A DNA stretch of 64,000 bases from contig NW_004797592.1 in assembly GCF_000002075.1 (NCBI RefSeq), positions 268,056-332,055 of the forward strand, written 5' to 3'. Within the stretch, counting starts at the first letter, position 1, and each line of letters begins with the position of its first letter. This document shows positions 56,242 through 64,000 of the stretch, piece by piece. A model generated the notes under the pieces. That model searched no databases and was not told the origin of the DNA. It worked only from the letters and a program-made list of their open reading frames with translations. The translations under genes were made by a program, and so were the position numbers. Source of the stretch: Aplysia californica. Its lineage: Eukaryota; Mollusca; Gastropoda; Aplysiida; Aplysiidae.

Positions 56242-56243
<2 letters not shown>
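56085..56243 (-). repeat. SINE family A copy between two TG tracts
   Basis: Well-preserved inverted copy: TTTTAGTAGAGGTTTTACGG, CGCTCGCAACTGCATAAGGT, CATATGAGCGCCAGAAGATT, AGAGGTGTTACAAGAGAGTA, AAGAAGCAAACCACACCAGA, GCACCCGCCAACCATCCAC. Confidence 0.92.

Positions 56244-56299
<56 letters not shown>
56244..56299. repeat. (TG)n microsatellite, right of SINE
   Basis: About 55 bases of pure TG immediately after the SINE head. Confidence 0.98.
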
Positions 56300-56300
<1 letters not shown>

Positions 56301-57289
56301 TGTTTTAGCCTACTGAACGCCTGTTATGTGAAGTGTATTGATGGTAGGCTACTGGGAGCGAAAAAGAAAAATGAAGGAAAGTGAAAAATTCCGCCAGGTG
56401 GAATGATGAAACAGCCCCAAATTCCTCCATAAAGACACTCTATGGATATCATAACACAGAACTGAAGGGGAGGATTAAATTAACAAGGGACTAATGTCTG
56501 GACAGAAGGAGAAATTGGACGTTGAAGAAGATTTAGACGATCTAGATGTTGAGTCAGATGGCGAAGTCGAAGATAGAAAACTACAAACTACCAGTTAAAT
56601 GCTGACAATCCTTGACCAACCAGAAAATAAACTAGACCTTAAAATCTTTCATCTATCCCCCCCCCCCAATTTAATTTGATATTAAATTTTCAAAACTTTT
56701 TGAGGATGCTTATAATTATAGATGAAAAAAAGTTTAATTTAGTACACTATGCCCTTCTTGGGAGGAGAGGGTAATTTTCAGAACAGAGCTAACAGGGCTT
56801 AAGTGCCCGGAGGCAGGATTGGGTTAAAATAACTTAACCACTTCAATTTTTTTTTGTTGGCTCCTCCATGGTAGTCAAAGATCAAAGGAAGGATTATCAC
56901 TGGCATAATTTCTAAAGGGCAGAAATTGTGCATGCAGGAAAGTCTCTTGGTGGACATCATGCGTTTTTCAACGGTATGTGCATACTACTACGAGTGTTGA
57001 GATAATACCTGAACCTTTCTTGACACTTCTTTCTGCATTCTTTTACATTCCCTCCCATCTCACCTTTAGCTACTACTACTAGGTGGTGTCTATATTCTAT
57101 TTATTTGATGTGCTGAACATGAATATTCGGCTTCAATTCCGTAGCAAATCAACAGTTTTTGAAATATTTGATGGTTTTTAAACGAACTATAATATCACAC
57201 TAAGCCTAATTGCATAGTAATTTTCGCGCTTTGGACCATAATTTGATGCTTTGCAGTTAGGATTGAAATTTTCTTGAAAATAATGTCTG

Positions 57290-58016
57290 TGGTTATTGGT
57301 ACAATAGTGTGTATAACTCTTTAACTAGTTATTATAGTACAATTGTACTAATAACCAGACAGAGTTATTCGTAAAATTATTCGAATTTTGGAAGTCGTTG
57401 GTGCCTAAATTGGTCAGCCTAAAAGGAAAAATATACTTTTTCATTAAAATATAAGTATAATTTTGACAATGAGTACGTTTCTTTGTTTTTACACAAAACC
57501 GTGAGTGGAAATCTTTGAAGTCAAATCAAACAATTATAGAAAAAATTGTTGGTCAGTCGGGGTAGGAGAAAAAAACCCAAAAAAAACTTCTGGGACCGAG
57601 ATTCGATCCCACACTCATCATCAAATAATTTGCACTTCTTCTAACACAAACACGCTGTCATTTCGGCCATCAGAACTTTCAACATTTTAAAGGTAGATTA
57701 AGCTTAAATATTTTTACAACATGCTTTCACGAAAGGCAAGGCAACATAGTCTATATTTTGACGTAGTTTTTTTTTACATTGGGGAACACCATCAATGAGG
57801 CGGCAGGCATCGAATTGGCAGATGAGGTCTGGCGAAAATAAAAAAATTTCGCCTTGGAAGCACTGATCTACTAAGACAGACCATGTAGGCCCGTAGGCAT
57901 GTACTACTGTACAGATAACTGAAGCAGTTATTTGTACAATTGTGTAGCAATTGTGTGTACAATATTGTACGGATAACCAGACAGAGTTGTTTGCACAATT
58001 TTTCGTATAACCACTC
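57290..58016. repeat. Region with repeated ATAACCAGACAGAGTT motif and a palindrome
   Basis: GTTATTGGTACAAT (57294) pairs with ATTGTACTAATAAC (57347), making a hairpin. ATAACCAGACAGAGTT follows at about 57351 and again at about 57973, each preceded by a TTGTAC-type palindrome. It resembles transposon subterminal repeats; edges are not defined. A SINE lies between. Confidence 0.45.
57572..57676 (-). repeat. SINE family C copy
   Basis: Read on the minus strand: GTTCTGATGGCCGAAATGAC (box A) and GTGGGATCGAATCTCGG (box B), then a T-run. Same head as 38461-38552. Confidence 0.65.
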
Positions 58017-58852
58017 CAAAAATAATTGATTTGCAACAGTTTTAGTGTCCATATCAGGTGTGATCTGCAGCAAAAAATACTACTGGCAGTGCATCTGTGT
58101 GCAGGAGTGAAAGTAACATTAAAAAAATTATTTACCCTACTTTCTCTTCTAGTTTCTACTATTTGTTGAAATTTGCTCACTTTCATCTGACCATGGTTAA
58201 AACAAGGTAAAATGAAACCGCAATCTGCTCAGATCTTTGCATACAGGTCTAAAATTTGGATGACCAACAGAATCTAAAAGCCCTCATTCATAAAGGTCTC
58301 TGCAAACTAAAGTTCCGACACTTTTTCTTCGAAGTCGAAGTAACCCTAAAGCGGGTAAAAGAAATTATAACAGCATACACACACCTAAAACATCAATGTT
58401 GATTCTGACATATTTTCCTGAACACCACACTTTAACGAACCGGTATGCCTAAGAAACGTGATTCAAGAGACGGAGTGAGGAATTTGAGACTCATTTGAGC
58501 ACCTGGCCCGGAAGACGTGTCTAGAAGTGTAGGGATGAAATCTACAAAAATACACTGAAATAAAATGTGGAGGTAGGGTGGTGTAGCGACCTCAAAATGA
58601 GCAATTTGAAAGCCATGTGTACTGTAAGTCATTATTTTAGTGTACCTGTGTATCCATCCAAAGAGCATTTTGTAATAGAGCCAAAAGAGAAAAACTTTTT
58701 TATTAGGGCATACTGGATCAAGATTTTGGGGAAAAAATAGGTTTTGTATGGTCACTGGCCTGCAGACATACCATGCAAAGTTTTGTGGGCATAGGTAAAT
58801 TAGTAAATGAGCTAGAACTTTTTTAATGCGGTCAGACGTAAGGCCAGTGCTA

Positions 58853-59613
58853 TTCGGACTCGAGTCGGATTAAATTTTTTTTGTCTCGGACTAAGGTCCG
58901 AAAAAAAGGTTTTATATTTCGACTTGGCTTCTAAGTGAGTTATGTGAGTGTGGGGAGGTTACATAATAAAATGGTCGTCAGGGGATTTTACGTAAAACCA
59001 GAATTAGAACTAGAATTATCTACTAGGACTGTGCAATTGTGTCAAAAGTCTAAAGACTGTACTCTCATTGCTCAGTGGCAGTGTTTAAGTCAAAGCACAC
59101 TGTAACCGACAACTCACTACCACACCACCACTACTAGCCTACAGCATCATCATTACTTCCACCACCATTTGTCTTTCCACATATTTAAGTTCATTTTGTT
59201 GTGTCTTTTAGTTTTTCTGTAATTGATTTTTTAAAAATCACATTGCACAAAATCGATGTCTGTGGCCTCTTCCGAACACCTCTTCCCCCAAGCAAGCCGA
59301 GAGTGCAAGATCGCTATGTGCAATCTCACTAGTCAACATTAGCTTTGCCCCCCCCCCGGCAAGGTCAATACAACTTGGTTGTTCTGTTCTTACTATTACT
59401 AATGATACAGGGATGGCCAGTTTAGATTAACCTAGTAACTGGATTATATTAAAGCTCATGTCTCGATTACACTTGTATCACATTAAAAACGAATATTTTT
59501 TTCATAAATGCTGGAAATATTTAGGAACAAGGGTTGGAAGTTGGAATGGACACCATACTGGACTCAATTCAGAGTCAGAATATAATTTTTGTCTAATCGG
59601 ACTCGAGTCCCAA
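58853..59613. mobile_element. TA-flanked MITE with GGACTCGAGTC ends
   Basis: Ends TTCGGACTCGAGTCGGATT and (inverted) TTGGGACTCGAGTCCGATT, with TA on both sides (58851-58852, 59614-59615). Length 761 bases, no coding. Confidence 0.7.
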
Positions 59614-59969
59614 TATTCACTTCGCAGACGAAAATGAACAAAAGCTTATGCCTAGATCTAGTATAGAGACTTTGGCTAGTATCAAGTCTGGCTAGATTAA
59701 CTGACGTGTCGAGTCCCGGGGACCCGACAAATTGTATCATTCTTTTTTTAAACCTAAAAACTAATAGAATTTCGAGGGGAATGACTCCCAATGTCAGTTA
59801 AACTATTAAATTTTATTGTGGTAGTACCCCTTTGACCAGTGGTCACCCGAATTGTTTAGTTGATTGCGATCTGCCAGAACACGCTGACCTGACCTACTTT
59901 TGACGTAAACAAGAAACATAGCTAAATGCTCCTTGTTCACTACCAACGAAGTGATCGGTATTTGAATCA

Positions 59970-60419
59970 AGAGACGACAATGCTCCTGATAAGTCACTTG
60001 AAGAGAGTGGAGATGAGTATGAACCTTTTTTTCAAGACCTCAGCAGTGACGGGAAAGATTTGATGGTGGGACTACAACTGATGAAGAAGAGGAGATGGGC
60101 ATCGCCACTGGATCAGCTGATTCTGAGAGCCAGACTGACTCTAGACTTGGGCCTAGCTCTGGAGCTAGCTACAAAGTCCAGATCTAGACTTCGGATTCAG
60201 CCAGCTGCTTAGCAGTGATGAAGACACTGATGTAGGACGTGAAAGTACTGGTGGAGAGGAGGATGAGGATGATGTGGAGATGTATGACTGGGTGAAAAAT
60301 TGTAACAATTTCCCTTTCGAACCACCGTTTACTGGGGACAGTGATTTCAAAGCTACGATGGCTGCACCTTGCTGTGGCATTTCACTCAAAGGAGAACTTA
60401 ATTCTTTTTTATTTGTTTG
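59970..60419 (+). pseudogene. piggyBac-like transposase N-terminal fragment
   Basis: Acidic frames (DNAPDKSLEESGDEYEPFF; LLSSDEDTDVGREST; GGEEDEDDVEMYDW) lead to DWVKNCNNFPFEPPFTGDS, which resembles the W...PF.PFTG opening of piggyBac transposases. The catalytic core is absent, and frames change within it. A downstream CAATGAGTTAA (TTAA at 60769-60772) could be the right end of the element. Confidence 0.42.
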
Positions 60420-60912
60420 ACCCTGATCTAGATCTATATCACTTTGTAGTATTGTTCGAAACCATTCTTTTTGACTATGGTAAATTCTTGTGCTTAGCTC
60501 ATCAAACATTTTTTTTTCCACATTTACACGTACAATGTGTTTTTACACAGAAAACATAATTTTTCTGTTTTTGTAAAAATAAATACATTAGCCTACATAA
60601 TATTATGTAATAGATCTATACATGATGATCTTACAAGTTACTTGGTGTCAAATTTTATACCTCTGTAGGCTACAGTTGTTAGGTTTATCACACTGATTTT
60701 TTTTTAAAAAGGTAAAAATCATGCCTTTCCAGGGAAATTCTTGATGAAAAACTTGCGTCTTCAATGAGTTAATAAAGATCTAGCTATCAGGCTATAGCAA
60801 GCAATCTAGGCCTATAGCCTTGATCGAGGAAGAAATTAAAACTTGAAAAAAATAAACAATGGGCCCGACACCACGAAAAGTACAGACAAGACTTCACAAG
60901 ACTAAATCTACC

Positions 60913-61065
60913 GGAAGGACTTCCGTAACGAGCGACCACCCCATCAAACACAATAAAGAAGAGGCCTAGATCTAGACCTAACCCTAACCCTACCCTTACC
61001 CCTACCCCAAGCCCACAATTCTGCTCTGTCTCATAGTGGTCGCTCGTTACACGGAAGTCCTCCCG
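60913..61065. mobile_element. 153-base MITE carrying telomere-like repeats
   Basis: Ends GGAAGGACTTCCGTAACGAG and, inverted, CGGGAGGACTTCCGTGTAAC, both continuing CGAGCGACCAC. Flanks ATCTACC at 60906-60912 and 61066-61072. The centre holds CCTAACCCTAACCCTACCCT followed by TACCCCTACCCC, which is close to the animal telomere repeat TTAGGG read inverted. Confidence 0.8.
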
Positions 61066-61079
61066 ATCTACCACCCCAA

Positions 61080-62015
61080 TACATAAGCTAACCATGGCGG
61101 ATCCATTGCTAAGGCTACTGTAATGAGAGAATGCAAGTGGAGTGGGTAAGAATCTAAGAAAAAGAAAGGCGAAACGTTTGCATATTCATTTCTATGGACA
61201 TAACATGACATAATAATTGATAAACCTGTTCTGCTCGTAAATGGCTTTCTGTTTTGGTCCAGATCTAGAATCTAGATTTCTAGATCTAGTCATCATCTTT
61301 GCAGGGTCAGGATACACTGATGTCTCGACATCTGACGGAGCATTAAGCAGCACAATAAATTCTGACTACGACAACGATCGAACCGTCACACATGAAGGAA
61401 CAGATGTGATGAGCACCAGACAGAGGTGCAATGTGATGACCAGCACGTCAGCAGTCAGCAATGGCAGTCGGACTGCCTAAAAAAAGTAGGCCTACCCGGA
61501 TAGGCAAGTCGAGTAGGCTTTGACCTAGGCACACATTCCACAGCAACAGATCGTCGGTCAATCTATCTCTATAACAAACAACTAAAGGCCTAGCCTAGGC
61601 CTACATGATTCACCGTGTTCATTTACAGAATACAGCTAAAAACAGCGTTTCATTTGCGATAATCCCAAGGAGATTAAAAGTAATGGAGGATGCTCTGTGG
61701 GCGGCACCGCACGCCTGATGATAGGGGCCCTCGATCTCTCGCAGCGGAACTATGGTCTAACTGCGCTGCACGACTGCCCGACTCACGCACTGAAATCTAG
61801 CCTAGATAGGCCAAAGAAAGGTCTTATTCCGAGGTCCGTGTAGTCAGTTCGTAAAAATGCCTTCCATCTGTGTAGTGTGTAAGTGTAAGAACCGATATGA
61901 TGCAGCAGTGGACATATTATGTTTTCACGGGTGTTGTTTTCCTTTTTAAAAAATCCGAATGAAAGTGCTTTTATGCCCCCAGCGACACAATTTAGATCAG
62001 CAACATTTATAAAAG
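61080..62015. other. Non-coding DNA with TCTAGA/AGATCT cluster
   Basis: Palindromic TCTAGA/AGATCT cluster at 61258-61293. GC-richer around 61680-61800. No gene I can support. Confidence 0.5.
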
Positions 62016-62017
62016 AC

Positions 62018-62128
62018 TGGCCCCGGGGCTACCTGCCAAGGCCAACCGGGGCTGAAAGGGATACACTGTAACAACACCCAAAAGAAAGACTGAGATACTT
62101 GATTTTTAAAAAATAAAAATATTCTTAC
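62018..62128 (-). repeat. SINE family B fragment
   Basis: GGCTACCTGCCAAGGCCAAC, CGGGGCTGAAAGGGATACAC, AAAGAAAGACTGAGATACTT, ending at a TG tract. Confidence 0.72.
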
Positions 62129-62130
62129 AT

Positions 62131-62186
62131 GTGTGTGTGCGTGTATGTGTGTGCGCGCGCGCGCACGTGTGTGTGTGTGCGTGTGT

Positions 62187-62222
<36 letters not shown>

Positions 62223-62223
62223 T
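62131..62223. repeat. (TG/CG)n microsatellite
   Basis: TG-rich tract with a GCGCGC segment in the middle. Confidence 0.97.
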
Positions 62224-63780
62224 TATGTATTTATATACATATTATACATTTTAATTAAAGTATATATTGCTTTCCATTGTGTGTGCCAATTAGATGCTAT
62301 GCGCAACAGATCTTTATTTTGACGGGACAAAATCTAGAGTCTAGGTTTCTACATGTATCTTGTTTTCATGTATTTACTAATCATATAACACACCTTAGCG
62401 TATTGAGTTCAATCAGTCAGTCAAACTTGTTTTATATTTTTAAGCCCATAATTACTATAAGACTACTGTTGTCTAAATGTAGATATCGAGAGGCTCCATT
62501 AAAATATGAAATCGGTACCCAACAACAATAATGACGAACATCTTGTATGTTAAAGAAACACCAAACCATATCAGATGAGGAGAGGGGTTAGGGTGAGTAG
62601 ATAGGAGTTTGAGTCTTGTTTGATAGAACTATACTCGGTTTAGATTTATTGTTGTAGTCTTCACCTAAGATCCCATAATTTATAATTCCGGTTCACTTAA
62701 GATTCCGGTGTTAAAAAATAAATCAAACAAAGCAGCAACAAATTTTACTACACTAGTCATCCCTAAGATAAATTACCCCCCCCCCTTCTGAAGTGTGAAG
62801 GGGCTAAAAACGCTGCGTTCCATATCGTATTTTACTGAACAAAACAAACAAACAAACAACAACCTTCAAAGGTCATCCATGCTCATGCGTGGGATCACAT
62901 CTCCACTCTAAATCTCAATGTGAGGTAAAAGTTTGCTCCAGACCAAGGAGTTTACGTTTCTAAGCTCCTTGCTCCAGACACAAGGATTTTACGACAAGGG
63001 ATCACGCCCAAGTGTGAACTCCTCATCAACGCCTTTGATTTTGACGAACATCGAACTCGCAATAAGAGCCTACCGCCTGAGCTTACAGCCAAGGCATGAT
63101 TCGTTAGGTAGAGCCAACAAGGCCGCCTCATACCCATGCCCACCAAATTATCACGGAGGCATGTAGAATAATATTATGTTAACATGATTGCCCATCACCA
63201 TGAACGGCTGCTGAGTGATCGCTTCATTAATAAGGACAAGGAACGCAACGACACAAGCTAACAAAGACTGTACTATTCCTGCATTAATAATAGTAAGTTT
63301 TGATCTCATTCGAAAAGTCCAAAGGTATTGTTGTCTCTCTTTTTTATATTTGAAATTATTGTGCGCTCCACTTTGTGAAAAACAGCTGGAAACAAAAAAA
63401 ATATTTTAATCAATAATTGACCTATTATTATTTATAGACCAAGACATTTATTGTTAGCAATCAGATAAAGCTGGCTTCGACCCTCTTTTGTGTTCGCTGT
63501 TCATTACACATAAAGCTAGTTATGGCACACGCCTAGAATCATGCAGTCATATCTTAAAATCAGTTCATTTTCACAATTTCTTATTATAATTAAACCTTTT
63601 AGCGTCTTGAGAGATTATCTTTATAATTTGGTATGTTTGATAATTTTATTATACGTTTTCTTCTTAGTTTTCCGATCTTCTTAATTTTTAAACTAGCTAT
63701 ATAACATAAAACTCTTAAATAATTGAACAGTCCCTAGGCTTTCTCAGTTGCCCAGAACAGTCCGTATCACACACATAATT
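62224..63780. other. Intergenic DNA, nothing recognised
   Basis: No gene, RNA or terminal-repeat element that I can support. Confidence 0.5.
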
Positions 63781-63870
63781 TTTTTCTCTCCCTGTCATTT
63801 TATCCGTCATCCCATCAGTGGATCACAATCTCTCTCTTTGTCTCTCTCTGTTTCTCTCTGTCTCACCACC

Positions 63871-63932
<62 letters not shown>
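63871..63932. repeat. Poly-C followed by (CT)n
   Basis: About 12 C then about 52 bases of CT. Confidence 0.97.
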
Positions 63933-63936
<4 letters not shown>

Positions 63937-64000
63937 TTTAATTTTCCCCATTCTCCTTCGTCCCTTCCCAAGGCCTGCCCCTCCTCTTTCATCCCAGCCC

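Noticed and set aside
56493-56598. Short acidic coding frame (MSGQKEKLDVEEDLDDL)
   Set aside because: About 34 residues then a stop; no domain. It could be a start of a piggyBac-type frame but nothing supports it.
60787-61095. Gly/Leu-rich open frame (GVGVRVGLGLGLDLGL)
   Set aside because: It is a translation of the telomere-like repeat inside the MITE at 60913-61065.

Overview
This window is eukaryotic nuclear DNA from an animal. It has long introns with GT-AG borders, many microsatellites, tRNA-derived SINEs and numerous small DNA transposons. The dominant gene is a metazoan NSD-type histone methyltransferase. The SINE types, including one ending in a GCGCTATATAAATGCA-like tail, together with the abundant TG/CA tracts, suggest a lophotrochozoan, probably a mollusc. 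The species assignment is an inference with low certainty. A run of 100 Ns at 53107-53206 marks an assembly gap.

Layout. (1) 1-4975: a decayed Tc1/mariner transposase, short repeats, a TATA-less promoter-like patch near 2.4 kb and a foldback MITE holding a (CA)n tract. (2) 5069-30584, + strand: one gene in 17 coding exons encoding a predicted 1586-residue NSD1/2/3-type protein. I joined the exons by hand from splice signals, reading phase and family alignment. Domain order is PWWP, HMG-like, PHD cluster, second PWWP, AWS, SET, post-SET, C-terminal PHD and C5HCH. Its introns hold SINEs and at least seven non-autonomous DNA transposons. (3) 30585-44056: 3' flank and intergenic DNA with tRNA-derived SINEs and TA- or TTAA-flanked MITEs. 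(4) 44059-47100: a complete-ended 3.04-kb pogo/Tigger-like transposon with a broken transposase. (5) 47721-49820, - strand: an uninterrupted 699-residue F-box/leucine-rich-repeat gene. (6) 49824-64000: no convincing host gene. It holds a hAT-like MITE, FLYWCH/MULE, hAT-related and piggyBac-like relics, a MITE carrying telomere-like repeats, SINEs and long simple repeats.

The two host genes are not obviously linked in function. The NSD protein should deposit H3K36 methylation on chromatin. The F-box protein should be a substrate receptor for an SCF ubiquitin ligase. I see no operon, toxin system, CRISPR array or other new multi-gene system. The most unusual material is transposon structure and how it sits against NSD splice sites: a SINE tail lies about 30 bases from the exon 10 acceptor, a MITE starts about 20 bases from the exon 16 donor, and the exon 12 donor is a GC rather than a GT.
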